DNA of 64,000 bases from Nocardioides sp. YR527. Lineage in GTDB: Bacteria > Actinomycetota > Actinomycetes > Propionibacteriales > Nocardioidaceae. The notes under the pieces are model-generated. The model was not told where the DNA came from, made no database searches, and saw only the letters and a program-made list of their open reading frames with translations. The position numbers were made by a program, and so were the translations under genes. Position 1 is the first letter of the stretch; each line of letters starts with the position of its first letter. The stretch spans positions 62,001 to 126,000 of the forward strand of contig NZ_FNFN01000011.1 of assembly GCF_900101045.1 (NCBI RefSeq), in the 5' to 3' direction. Of this stretch, positions 41,932 through 50,312 are shown piece after piece.

Positions 41932-42981
41932 GTGGCCCTCGCATCCTCCCCGTTCCTGCAGGCACTCGCCGGAGAAAAGCCGAGCCGTACGCCGGTGTGG
42001 TTCATGCGCCAGGCCGGACGGTCGCTGCCCGAATACCTGAAGGTCCGCGAGGGCATCGGCATGCTCGAGTCCTGCCAGAACGCCGAGCTGATCACCGAGA
42101 TCACCCTCCAGCCCGTACGCCGCTACGGTGTCGACGCGGCCATCTTCTTCTCCGACATCGTGCTGCCCCTGAAGGCGGTCGGTGTCGACCTCGACATCAA
42201 GCCCGGTGTCGGCCCGGTGATCGCGAAACCGGTCCGCACCCTGGCCGACGTGGAGGCGATCCCGGACCTGACGCCGGAGCACGTCACCTACATCACCGAG
42301 GCCGTCCAGAACCTCACCGGCGAGCTGGCCTCGATCAACGGTGGGACGCCCCTGATCGGCTTCGCCGGCGCCCCGTTCACCGTGGCCTCCTACCTGGTCG
42401 AGGGTGGCCCGTCGAAGGAGTACGCCAAGACCAAGGCGCTCATGTTCGGTGCCCCCGACGTGTGGGACGCCCTGATGCGCAAGATTGCCGGGATCTCCGG
42501 CGCGTTCCTGGAGGTCCAGGTCCGTGCGGGTGCCTCCGCGGTGCAGCTCTTCGACTCCTGGGCCGGTGCATGCACGCCCGCCGACTACGAGCGCCACGTG
42601 CTGCCCTACTCCACCCAGGTGATGACCCGGATCGGCGAGCTCGGTGTCCCGCGGATCCACTTCGGCGTCAACTCGGCCATGCTCCTTCCGCTGATGGGCA
42701 GCGCCGGTGCCGAGGTCGTCGGCGTCGACTGGCGTACGCCGCTGGACTGGGCGATCACCCAGCTCGGCGACGAGTTCGGAGTCCAGGGCAACCTCGACCC
42801 CGCCCTCGTCTTCGCGCCCACCGAGGTGATGCTCGAGCAGGCCGGGAAGATCATCGAGACCGGGCGTCGCGCCAAGAGCCACGTCTTCAACCTCGGCCAC
42901 GGCGTCATCCCGAGCACCGACCCCGACCAGCTCGCCCGGCTCACCGAGTTCGTGCAGAGCTACGAGCCGGCCGAGGGCTGA
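41932..42981 (+). CDS. hemE: Uroporphyrinogen decarboxylase
   Basis: Decarboxylates uroporphyrinogen III to coproporphyrinogen III in heme synthesis. The 349-residue protein has the family signature RTPVWFMRQAGRSLPEYL, the PLKAVGVDLDIKPGVGPV region, and FAGAPFTVASYLVEGGPSKE. The GTG at 41932 gives the usual length; longer in-frame codons are not supported. Its end overlaps the minus-strand LysR gene by 22 bases. hemY and hemQ, usually adjacent in actinobacteria, are displaced by about 8 and 13.5 kb here. Confidence 0.95.
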   Translation: MALASSPFLQALAGEKPSRTPVWFMRQAGRSLPEYLKVREGIGMLESCQNAELITEITLQPVRRYGVDAAIFFSDIVLPLKAVGVDLDIKPGVGPVIAKPVRTLADVEAIPDLTPEHVTYITEAVQNLTGELASINGGTPLIGFAGAPFTVASYLVEGGPSKEYAKTKALMFGAPDVWDALMRKIAGISGAFLEVQVRAGASAVQLFDSWAGACTPADYERHVLPYSTQVMTRIGELGVPRIHFGVNSAMLLPLMGSAGAEVVGVDWRTPLDWAITQLGDEFGVQGNLDPALVFAPTEVMLEQAGKIIETGRRAKSHVFNLGHGVIPSTDPDQLARLTEFVQSYEPAEG

Positions 42982-43889
42982 GCGCGAGAGGGTCGAGCGC
43001 GGGCGGCCGTCTCGGCGAGCAGGTCGAGGAGGCTGCGCGCTCCCGAGGTCGTACGTGCGTTGTGCCGTCGCACCGCGACCATCGTCACCCGGGAGCGGTC
43101 TCCGGCGAGGGGACGTACGGTGATGTGCCCGCCGGTCTCGCGCGGGTCGCCGACGACGCTGTAGTCGGGCAGCAGGGTCAGTCCGAGGCCCTCGCCGACC
43201 ATCATCTTGCCCATCTCGGCGCCGTCGGTGGCGTGCCAGTGGTGGGGGAGGTCGCGACCGAAGACGCGGTGGGCGAAGCGATACATCAGGTAGCCCGAGC
43301 GCATGCCGACGAACGGCTCCTCGCGGAGCTCCTCGACGGTGATCTCGTCGCGGGACGCGAGCGGGTGGTCCGCGGGCAGCACCACGATCGGCCGTCCGTG
43401 GAGGAGCACGGTGCCTTCGACCGTCGGCGGCAGGTCGTCGCCGTCGAGCAGGTTGACCAGGCCGATGTCGATCGTGCCCTCGACCAGGGCGAGGTAGATG
43501 TCCTCCTGCACCATGGTGCGGACCTCGACGCTCGTGCGTGGATGCTCCTCGCTGAAGCGACGCAGCGTCGGTAGCAGCACCGTCGAGGTGCCGGCGTGGA
43601 CCGTGCCGACCCGCACCGAGCTGACCCCGGCGTGCTGGTCGCCGGCGGCCAGACGGAGCCGGTCGACGGCCTCCAGGACGTCCGACATCGAGTGCAGCAG
43701 CTCCTGACCCTCGCGGCTGATCCGGGCGCCGGCGCGGCGCCGGTCGAGCAGGGTCACGCCGAGCTCGCGCTCGAGCTTGGTGATCGCCTCGCTCAGGGCA
43801 GGCTGGGAGATGTGGAGCTGCTCGCTCGCGCGGCGCAGCGAGCCGTACTGGGTCACGGCCGCGATGTACTCCAGCTGCTCGATCCTCAC
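42960..43889 (-). CDS. LysR-family transcriptional regulator (candidate control of the sulfone operon)
   Basis: A 309-residue LysR regulator. The N-terminal HTH is AAVTQYGSLRRASEQLHISQ, followed by PALSEAITKLERELGVTL. The effector-binding domain includes TVHAGTSTVLLPTLRRF and DIGLVNLLDG. It is divergent from the operon for dimethylsulfone and alkanesulfonate use; 145 bases separate the starts. Family members near sulfur operons (CysB/Cbl-like) sense sulfate status, so it may activate the operon under sulfur limitation (inference). Repeats in the spacer are probable binding sites. Confidence 0.88.
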   Translation of the reverse strand: MRIEQLEYIAAVTQYGSLRRASEQLHISQPALSEAITKLERELGVTLLDRRRAGARISREGQELLHSMSDVLEAVDRLRLAAGDQHAGVSSVRVGTVHAGTSTVLLPTLRRFSEEHPRTSVEVRTMVQEDIYLALVEGTIDIGLVNLLDGDDLPPTVEGTVLLHGRPIVVLPADHPLASRDEITVEELREEPFVGMRSGYLMYRFAHRVFGRDLPHHWHATDGAEMGKMMVGEGLGLTLLPDYSVVGDPRETGGHITVRPLAGDRSRVTMVAVRRHNARTTSGARSLLDLLAETAARARPSRAQPSAGS

Positions 43890-43907
43890 GCTGTCCTCTC
43901 GTCGTTC

Positions 43908-43943
43908 GGTGATCGGTCATCCCGAGCGGGTGATCGGTGATCA
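43908..43943. promoter_or_regulatory. Direct repeats and dyad in the LysR/sulfur operon spacer
   Basis: GGTGATCGGT occurs at 43908-43917 and 43929-43938, 21 bases apart (two helical turns). The second overlaps the dyad TGATC-GGT-GATCA (43931-43943). Nearer to the operon, TACTAATTTAGTCAACTAAG (43979-43998) is AT-rich and fits a promoter or LysR activation site. The arrangement suits multiple LysR subunits. Confidence 0.5.
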
Positions 43944-44034
43944 CTGGCGTCCGGCCAGCACCCTCGCGCCCATTCTCTACTAATTTAGTCAACTAAGAAG
44001 AACGACTTCCACGACGCAAGACCGAGAGGGCGCG

Positions 44035-45276
44035 ATGACAACCGAAGCTGTACGCAACGCCGCGGAGTTCGGCGCGGCACCCACGACCCCGGAGGGCTGG
44101 GTCGACCGTGCCCGCGAGGTGGCCACCAGGCTCTCCGTGGACGCGGTCGCCCGCGACCGGGCCAACCAGGTCCCGACGTACGAGGTGAACCTGCTCAAGG
44201 AGAGCGGCCTGGTCACCCTGCTCGGCCCTGCCGAGCACGGCGGCGCCGGCCAGGACTGGACGACCGCGCTGCGCGTGATCCGCGCGGTGGCTGCCGGCGA
44301 CGGCTCGATCGGGCAGCTGCTCGGCTACCACTACCTGTGGGCCTGGGCGGCACGGCTGGTCGGCACCCCGGAGCAGGTCGCCGCCGTCGAGCAGCTCTAC
44401 ACCGAGAACAACTTCTTCTTCGGCGGCGCGGTCAACCCGCGCGACGACGACCTGGTGATCAGGGTCGAGGGCGACGAGCTCGTCTTCACCGGCCGCAAGT
44501 CGTTCTCGACCGGCGGACGGATCTCCGACCTGACCGTGCTCGAGGGGGTCATCGAAGGCACGGAGAAGCATGTCTTCGCGATCGTCCCGACCCAGCAGGA
44601 GGCCATCGTCTTCGCCGGCGACTGGGACAACCTCGGCCAGCGGCTCACCGAGTCCGGCGCCGTCGAGATCAACGGCGTGCGGGTCCCCTGGGAGTCGGCG
44701 GCCGGTTACGTGAAGCAGGCGGACGGGACGTACGAGTTCGTCCCGCGGGTCTACAACACGCTCAACGTGCCGATCATCCAGCTGATCTTCACCAACTTCT
44801 ACCTCGGCATCGCCGAGGGCGCGCTGACGACCGCCGCGACCTACACCCGCGACACGACCCGCGCCTGGCCCTATGCCGGTGACGTCAAGGAGAAGGGGAG
44901 CGAGGAGTTCTACATCCAGGAGACGTACGGCGACCTCACCTCGAAGCTGTGGGCTGCTCAGGCGCTGGCCGAGCGGGCCGCGGGCCTGATCGAGGCGATC
45001 AACGCGCACGCCGACGAGGTCACCGAGCAGGAGCGCGGCGAGGCGGCGGTCGTGATCGCCGCGGCCAAGCAGGTCGCGATCGACGCCGGCCTCGAGATCG
45101 GCACCAAGGTCTACGACCTCACCGGCGCCCGGGCGACGTCCAACAAGGTCGGCCTGGACATCTTCTGGCGCAACATCCGGACGCACTCGCTGCACGACCC
45201 GGTGGCGCACAAGCGGGCCGAGGTGGGCCGCTACGCGCTGCTCGGCGAGATCCCCGCGCCGACCTGGTACACGTGA
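44035..45276 (+). CDS. DszC/MsuC-like flavin-dependent monooxygenase (acyl-CoA dehydrogenase fold)
   Basis: A 413-residue reduced-flavin monooxygenase. It resembles dibenzothiophene monooxygenase DszC: AAGDGSIGQLLGYHYLWAW, QLIFTNFYLGIAEGAL, and FWRNIRTHSLHDPVAHKRAE near the end (from memory DszC has corresponding segments). The fold is that of acyl-CoA dehydrogenase, but in this clade the reaction is FMNH2-dependent S- or N-oxygenation. In Pseudomonas MsuC, a related enzyme, oxidises methanesulfinate to methanesulfonate, which suits the downstream SfnG and SsuD genes. The start ATG 44035 has GAGAGGG upstream. A strong terminator-like hairpin follows. Confidence 0.82.
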   Translation: MTTEAVRNAAEFGAAPTTPEGWVDRAREVATRLSVDAVARDRANQVPTYEVNLLKESGLVTLLGPAEHGGAGQDWTTALRVIRAVAAGDGSIGQLLGYHYLWAWAARLVGTPEQVAAVEQLYTENNFFFGGAVNPRDDDLVIRVEGDELVFTGRKSFSTGGRISDLTVLEGVIEGTEKHVFAIVPTQQEAIVFAGDWDNLGQRLTESGAVEINGVRVPWESAAGYVKQADGTYEFVPRVYNTLNVPIIQLIFTNFYLGIAEGALTTAATYTRDTTRAWPYAGDVKEKGSEEFYIQETYGDLTSKLWAAQALAERAAGLIEAINAHADEVTEQERGEAAVVIAAAKQVAIDAGLEIGTKVYDLTGARATSNKVGLDIFWRNIRTHSLHDPVAHKRAEVGRYALLGEIPAPTWYT

Positions 45277-45337
45277 GCCGCCTGCGGTGATCAGCAGGGC
45301 CTCTCGCCCTGTCGCTGCCTGATAGGCGGCACCTATC

Positions 45338-45390
45338 ACGGGATCGGGTCTTCCGGTGGTCCACATCGGGAGATCCGGTCCCGTCTTCTG
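45338..45390 (+). terminator. Terminator-like hairpin downstream of the DszC/MsuC-like gene
   Basis: 45338-45354 (beginning ACGGGATC) pairs with 45368-45384 (ending GGTCCCGT) over 17 bp, three of them G-U in RNA, around a 13-base loop. CTTCTGTTTAAT follows, giving a short U-rich tail. A separate 7-bp stem TGATAGG-CGGCA-CCTATCA (45320-45338) abuts it upstream. The first gene of the cluster may therefore form its own unit, or expression may be attenuated before sfnG. Confidence 0.6.
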
Positions 45391-45420
45391 TTTAATCAGA
45401 TAAGTTTAATAGACATTAAC
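45390..45420 (+). promoter_or_regulatory. AT-rich regulatory region before sfnG
   Basis: GTTTAAT is repeated at 45390-45396 and 45404-45410, with a 14-base period, and TTAAT-AGAC-ATTAA (45406-45419) is a dyad. This is the most AT-rich stretch of the neighbourhood and ends 17 bases before the sfnG start. A promoter with a regulator site is likely, but I cannot name the sigma factor. Confidence 0.45.
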
Positions 45421-45437
45421 GAACCGAGGAGACCAGC

Positions 45438-46544
45438 ATGACTTCACCGGCAACCGAGCCCCTGAAGTTCGCCTACTGGGTGCCCAACGTCAGTGGCGGC
45501 CTGGTGGTGAGCAAGATCGAGCAGCGCACCGACTGGAGCTACGACTACAACAAGAAGCTCGCGCAGCTGGCCGAGAACAACGGCTTCGAGTACGCCCTCT
45601 CCCAGGTGCGCTACATGGCCTCCTACGGCGCGGCCTACCAGCACGAGTCCACCTCGTTCTCCCTCGCGCTGCTGCTGGCCACCGAGCGGCTCAAGGTGAT
45701 CGCCGCGGTCCACCCGGGGCTGTGGCAGCCCGGCGTGCTCGCCAAGTTCCTGGCCACCGCGGACCACCTCTCCGGCGGCCGCGCGGCCGTCAACGTGGTC
45801 AGCGGCTGGTTCAAGGACGAGTTCACCCAGCTCGGTGAGCCATGGCTCGAGCACGGCGAGCGCTACCGCCGCTCGGAGGAGTTCATCCGCTACCTGCGCG
45901 AGATCTGGACCTCCGACTCCGCCGAGCTGAACGGCGACTTCTACCGGCTGCACGACTTCGACCTGAAGCCGAAGCCGCTGGCCGGCGAGGGCCGGCCGCA
46001 CCCGGAGATCTTCCAGGGCGGCAACTCCTCCGACGCGAAGGCGATGGCCGGCCGTGTCTCGGACTGGTACTTCGCCAACGGCAACACCCCCGAGGGCCTT
46101 GCCGCGCAGATCGCCGACGTCAACGCGGTCGCCGAGCCGCTCGGTCGTCGGGTCCGGTTCGGGATCAACGGCTTCATCGTCGCCCGCGACACCGAGAAGG
46201 AGGCGCGCGACACCCTCAGGGAGATCATCGACAAGGCCGACCGCGAGGCGGTCGAGGGCTTCGGGTCCGCGGTCAAGCAGGCCGGGCAGTCGACCGGCGA
46301 CAAGACCGGGATGTGGCAGGACTCCAGCTTCGAGGACCTGGTGCAGTACAACGACGGCTTCCGGACCGGGCTGATCGGCACGCCGGAGCAGGTCGCGGAA
46401 CGGATCGTGGAGCTCAAGCGGGCCGGAGCCGACCTGATCCTCGGCGGCTTCCTGCACTACCTCGAGGACGTGGAGTACTTCGGCCGACGCGTCCTCCCGA
46501 TCGTGCGCGAGCTCGAGGCGCAGCAGCTGGAGCCTGTGGCTTGA
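45438..46544 (+). CDS. sfnG: Dimethylsulfone monooxygenase (SfnG family)
   Basis: An FMNH2-dependent luciferase-like enzyme, 368 residues, that in Pseudomonas converts dimethylsulfone to methanesulfinate and formaldehyde. Diagnostic stretches are KFAYWVPNVSGGLVVSKIEQ, YALSQVRYMASYGAAYQHES, AAVNVVSGWFKDEFTQLGEP and FQGGNSSDAKAMAGRVSDWY. These match SfnG closely. AGGAG precedes the ATG. The stop overlaps the TTG start of the next gene (TTGA). FMNH2 would come from the reductase gene at the end of the operon. Confidence 0.92.
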   Translation: MTSPATEPLKFAYWVPNVSGGLVVSKIEQRTDWSYDYNKKLAQLAENNGFEYALSQVRYMASYGAAYQHESTSFSLALLLATERLKVIAAVHPGLWQPGVLAKFLATADHLSGGRAAVNVVSGWFKDEFTQLGEPWLEHGERYRRSEEFIRYLREIWTSDSAELNGDFYRLHDFDLKPKPLAGEGRPHPEIFQGGNSSDAKAMAGRVSDWYFANGNTPEGLAAQIADVNAVAEPLGRRVRFGINGFIVARDTEKEARDTLREIIDKADREAVEGFGSAVKQAGQSTGDKTGMWQDSSFEDLVQYNDGFRTGLIGTPEQVAERIVELKRAGADLILGGFLHYLEDVEYFGRRVLPIVRELEAQQLEPVA

Positions 46545-47764
46545 GCGCGACGGAGATCGCCCGGCTCGATGCCGAGACCGCACCGCTGGTGGCCCGGCGG
46601 CTGGCCGACGAGCTCGCGCTCGGCGACGGTGGACGCGACCGGGTCAGGGCGCTGCCCTACGACCAGGTCAAGGCGTACGCCGCCGCCGGGCTCGGTGCGC
46701 TCACCGTCCCGCTCGAGTTCGGCGGTCCGGCGCTCCCTGCCACGACCGTGGCGGAGGTGTTCCGGCTGGTCTCGTGGGGTGATCCCAACGTCGGCCAGGT
46801 CCCGCACAGCCACTTCACCATGCTCAATGGGCTCCGTCTCAACCAGCTCCGGCTGAACGGCACCCGTGACCTGGCGCAGCGGATCTACAGCGAGGTGCGG
46901 GCCGGGGCCCTGGTCGCCAACGCGCAGTCGGAGTTCGGGACCAAGCACGTGCGGGACATCCGCACGACTCTCACGCCTGCCCGGCAGGAGGGGGAGTGGC
47001 TGCTGAACGGCGAGAAGTTCTACTGCACCGGCTCGCTCTTCGCCGACTACCTCGCCGTGCTCGCGCGGCGTGACGTCGACGGGCCGCTGCAGGTGGCGTG
47101 GGTCCGTACGGAGACTCCCGGCGTCGAGATCGTCGACGACTGGGACGCCGTGGGGCAGCGTACGACTGGTTCCGGAACAGTTCGCTTCACAAACGTTCCC
47201 GTAGCAGACGATTGGGTGACGCCGTTCGCGGTCGCGTTCGACGTGCCGACGACCTACGGCGCCTTCGCCCAGCTGCTCCACGCGGCCATCGACGCCGGGA
47301 TCGCCCGGCGGGCTCTGGACGAGGCCTCCGAGTTCGTACGCACCAAGTCCCGCCCCTACGCCGACGCCGTCGCACTCGCCGGGGTCGAGACGGCCGCGCA
47401 GGACCCGCTGGTCGTCCACGCCTTCGGCGAGATGGAGCTGGCCGTACGCAGCGCCGAGGCGCTCCTCGCCGAAGCGGGCCGACGCGTCGACGAGGCCGAC
47501 GCGGATCTCACCGCCGAGTCGGCCGCGGAGGCGAGCCTGGCGGTGGCGGCCGCCCGCGCGTCGACCGCGAAGGTGTCGGTCGACGTCACCAGCCGGCTGC
47601 TCGAGGTCTCCGGCGCCCGGTCGGCTCTGACGTCCACCAACCTCGACCGCCACTGGCGCAACGCACGCACCCACACCCTCCACGACCCGGTGGCCTGGAA
47701 GGTCCAGCACCTCGGGCGCTGGGCCGTCGACCGCACCCCGCCGCCTCGGCACGGGCAGATCTGA
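46541..47764 (+). CDS. SfnB-family sulfur acquisition oxidoreductase (acyl-CoA dehydrogenase fold)
   Basis: A 407-residue member of the same fold as the DszC-like gene but of the SfnB subgroup: DPNVGQVPHSHFTMLNGLRL, QSEFGTKHVRDIRTTLTP, WLLNGEKFYCTGSLFADYLA and LDRHWRNARTHTLHDPVAWK. SfnB is expressed under sulfur starvation; its exact reaction is not settled. It could oxidise a sulfinate or other organosulfur compound. The TTG start (46541) overlaps the sfnG stop by three bases (TTGA), indicating coupled translation. The two acyl-CoA dehydrogenase-like enzymes of the operon are diverged, so they probably have different substrates. Confidence 0.85.
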   Translation: MSATEIARLDAETAPLVARRLADELALGDGGRDRVRALPYDQVKAYAAAGLGALTVPLEFGGPALPATTVAEVFRLVSWGDPNVGQVPHSHFTMLNGLRLNQLRLNGTRDLAQRIYSEVRAGALVANAQSEFGTKHVRDIRTTLTPARQEGEWLLNGEKFYCTGSLFADYLAVLARRDVDGPLQVAWVRTETPGVEIVDDWDAVGQRTTGSGTVRFTNVPVADDWVTPFAVAFDVPTTYGAFAQLLHAAIDAGIARRALDEASEFVRTKSRPYADAVALAGVETAAQDPLVVHAFGEMELAVRSAEALLAEAGRRVDEADADLTAESAAEASLAVAAARASTAKVSVDVTSRLLEVSGARSALTSTNLDRHWRNARTHTLHDPVAWKVQHLGRWAVDRTPPPRHGQI

Positions 47765-47804
47765 CCTCCCCGCATCCCCCACACATCCCACGCGAAAGGC
47801 AGCG

Positions 47805-48953
47805 ATGAGTTCCCTCAAGTTCCACTGGTTCCTCCCGACCAACGGCGGCGACGGCCGTCACGTGATCGGCGGCGGTCACGGCGTCAGTGCGCTGGCGGCG
47901 GGCCGTCCGGCGACGGTGCCCTATCTCGGCCAGATCGCGCGCAGCGCCGAGCAGCTCGGCTTCGAGGCGGCGCTGACGCCGACAGGCGCGTGGTGCGAGG
48001 ACGCCTGGGTGACGACCGCGATGCTCAGCTCCCTTTCGGAGCGGCTGAAGTTCCTGGTCGCCTTCCGGCCGGACTCGGTCTCGCCCTACCTGGCCGCGCA
48101 GATGGCCGGCACCTTCCAGAACCTGTCCGGGCAGCGGCTGCTCCTCAACGTCGTCACCGGCGGTGAGGACCACGAGCAGCGGATGTACGGCGACTTCCTG
48201 GCCAAGGACGAGCGGTACGAGCGGTGCGGGGAGTTCCTGCACATCGTCCGCCGGCTCTGGGCGGGCGAGACGGTGACCTTCTCCGGGAAGCATCTCTCGG
48301 TCGAGAACGCGCGCCTGGAGCAGCGGCCCACGCCGGTCCCGGACGTCTACTTCGGCGGCTCCTCGCCGGCCGCGCTGGAGGTCGCCGCAGAGCATGCCGA
48401 CGTCTACCTGACCTGGGGCGAGCCGCCGACCGCGGTGGCGGAGAAGATCGCACGAGTGAAGAAGCTGGCCGCCGACCGCGGGCGCGAGCTCCGCTTCGGG
48501 ATCCGGCTGCACTCGATCGCCCGCGAGACGTCGTCGGCCGCCTGGGCGGAGGCCGACCGGCTGCTGGAGAACATCTCCGACGAGGACATCGAGCGCGTCC
48601 AGGCGGGGCTCTCCCGCAGCGCCTCGGAGGGTCAGCGACGGATGCTGGAGCTCAACCAGGGCTCGCGTGACGGGCTCGAGATCCACCCCAACCTGTGGGC
48701 CGGCGTCGGGCTGGTCCGCGGTGGTGCCGGGACCGCGCTGGTCGGGTCCTACACCGAGATCGCGGACCTGATCGAGGCCTACCACGCGGTGGGGATCACC
48801 GAGTACGTGCTCTCCGGCTACCCGCACCTGGAGGAGTCCTACTGGTTCGGCGAGGGCGTCCTGCCCGAGCTCGCCCGCCGGGGCCTGTGGTCCCACCCCG
48901 CCCCCGTTGCCGGCCGAGGGGCGGCGGTGCCCTTCGGCGCCGCGGCCCAGTAG
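47805..48953 (+). CDS. ssuD: Alkanesulfonate/methanesulfonate monooxygenase (SsuD/MsuD)
   Basis: An FMNH2-dependent enzyme, 382 residues, that releases sulfite from alkanesulfonates. Typical stretches are KFHWFLPTNGGDGRHVIGGG, FEAALTPTGAWCEDAWVTTA, FRPDSVSPYLAAQMAGTFQN and LLLNVVTGGEDHEQRMYGDF. Length and motifs match SsuD; MsuD, the methanesulfonate-preferring relative, would fit the pathway as well. GAAAGG precedes the ATG. It lies between the SfnB-like gene and a transporter gene in the same operon. Confidence 0.93.
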   Translation: MSSLKFHWFLPTNGGDGRHVIGGGHGVSALAAGRPATVPYLGQIARSAEQLGFEAALTPTGAWCEDAWVTTAMLSSLSERLKFLVAFRPDSVSPYLAAQMAGTFQNLSGQRLLLNVVTGGEDHEQRMYGDFLAKDERYERCGEFLHIVRRLWAGETVTFSGKHLSVENARLEQRPTPVPDVYFGGSSPAALEVAAEHADVYLTWGEPPTAVAEKIARVKKLAADRGRELRFGIRLHSIARETSSAAWAEADRLLENISDEDIERVQAGLSRSASEGQRRMLELNQGSRDGLEIHPNLWAGVGLVRGGAGTALVGSYTEIADLIEAYHAVGITEYVLSGYPHLEESYWFGEGVLPELARRGLWSHPAPVAGRGAAVPFGAAAQ

Positions 48954-48962
48954 GAGGTCCTC

Positions 48963-50312
48963 ATGTCTGCTGTCTCCCCCACGGGCACAGCCAACCCGAA
49001 GCGGGTCGCGCTCGCGGCCTCGGTCGGCGCCACCATCGAGTGGTACGACTTCTTCCTCTACGGCACCGCCGCCGGCCTCGTCTTCGACAAGCTCTACTTC
49101 AACGGGCTCAGCGGCACCGCCGCGACCTTCGCCTCCTTCGGCACCTTCGCCGTCGGGTTCCTGGCCCGCCCCGTCGGCGGCCTGATCTTCGGGCACTTCG
49201 GCGACCGGATCGGCCGCAAGACCATGCTGATCTGGACGCTCGTGATCATGGGGGTGGGCACCTCGCTGGTCGGGCTGCTCCCGACGTACGACTCCATCGG
49301 GGTGCTCGCCCCGATCGCGCTCGTGGTGCTCCGGATCCTGCAGGGGATCGGCGTCGGCGGTGAGTACGGCGGCGCGGTGCTGCTGGCCACCGAGTACGCC
49401 CCGGCCGGGCGCCGTGGGCTCTACGGCAGCTTCGCGCACATCGGCGTCCCTGGCGGGCTGGTGCTCGCCTCAGGTGCGTTCGCGATCGCCTCCCAGCTGC
49501 CCGACGCTGCGTTCCTGGCGTGGGGATGGCGGGTCTGCTTCCTGATCTCGATCGTGCTGCTCGCCATCGGCGCCTGGATCCGGCTCTCGATCATGGAGAC
49601 GCCTTCGTTCCAGGAGGTGCAGGCCGAGAAGAAGGTCTCCAAGCTGCCGGTCGCCGAGCTCTTCCGGCGTCAGCCGCGCACGCTGCTGCTCGGGATGGGG
49701 ACCCGGTTCGTGGAGGGGTTCACCTACAACCTCTACTCGGTCTTCCTGCTCTCCTACGCGGTGTCGGACGCCGGGCTGAGCCGGTCGGTGGTGCTCAACG
49801 CGATCATGGCCGGTGCGCTGCTGGGTGTGGTCATGACCGTCGTCTCCGGAGCGCTGAGCGACCGGTTCGGACGACGGCCGGTCTACACGGTCGGGGCCGT
49901 GCTGGGGCTGGTGATCGCCTTCCCGGTCGCGGCCGCGGTGCAGTCCGGCGCGGTGGTGCCGTCGGTGGCGGCCTTCGTCGGTGGGCTGGGCCTGGTCTAC
50001 GGCACCGTCTACGGGCCGCTGGCGGCGTTCTGGAGCGAGCTGTTCGACACCCGCTACCGCTTCTCCGCGCTCAACGCGCTCTACCAGATCTCAGGAGTGG
50101 TGGCCTCCGGGCTGACGCCGCTGATCGCGGCTGCCCTGGTGGCACTCTCCGATGACCGCTCGCTGTGGTGGGTGGCCGGCTACAACGTCGTGGTCGCCGT
50201 GATCAGCCTGACCTGCATGTGGCTGCTGCCGGAGACCCGTGGCGAGAGGCTGCGGGACACGGCGGTGGACGAGGCGCGGGCAGCGCCCGCGAGAGAGGTG
50301 GTGGCGCGATGA
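48963..50312 (+). CDS. MHS-family MFS transporter (metabolite:H+ symporter)
   Basis: A 449-residue, 12-helix importer of the metabolite:proton symporter family. Signature stretches are ASVGATIEWYDFFLYGTAAG and LIFGHFGDRIGRKTMLIWTL, then GIGVGGEYGGAVLLATEYAP. Its place in the operon suggests that it brings in an organosulfur compound such as a sulfonate or sulfone, replacing the SsuABC importer usually found with ssuD. That is inference. AGGAGG sits upstream of the ATG. The stop overlaps the reductase start by four bases (ATGA). Confidence 0.9.
   Translation: MSAVSPTGTANPKRVALAASVGATIEWYDFFLYGTAAGLVFDKLYFNGLSGTAATFASFGTFAVGFLARPVGGLIFGHFGDRIGRKTMLIWTLVIMGVGTSLVGLLPTYDSIGVLAPIALVVLRILQGIGVGGEYGGAVLLATEYAPAGRRGLYGSFAHIGVPGGLVLASGAFAIASQLPDAAFLAWGWRVCFLISIVLLAIGAWIRLSIMETPSFQEVQAEKKVSKLPVAELFRRQPRTLLLGMGTRFVEGFTYNLYSVFLLSYAVSDAGLSRSVVLNAIMAGALLGVVMTVVSGALSDRFGRRPVYTVGAVLGLVIAFPVAAAVQSGAVVPSVAAFVGGLGLVYGTVYGPLAAFWSELFDTRYRFSALNALYQISGVVASGLTPLIAAALVALSDDRSLWWVAGYNVVVAVISLTCMWLLPETRGERLRDTAVDEARAAPAREVVAR

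Noticed and set aside
45842..46540. N-terminal extension of the SfnB-like frame into sfnG
   Set aside because: The extension is in a shadow frame of sfnG; the family's own N-terminus begins at the TTG overlapping the sfnG stop.
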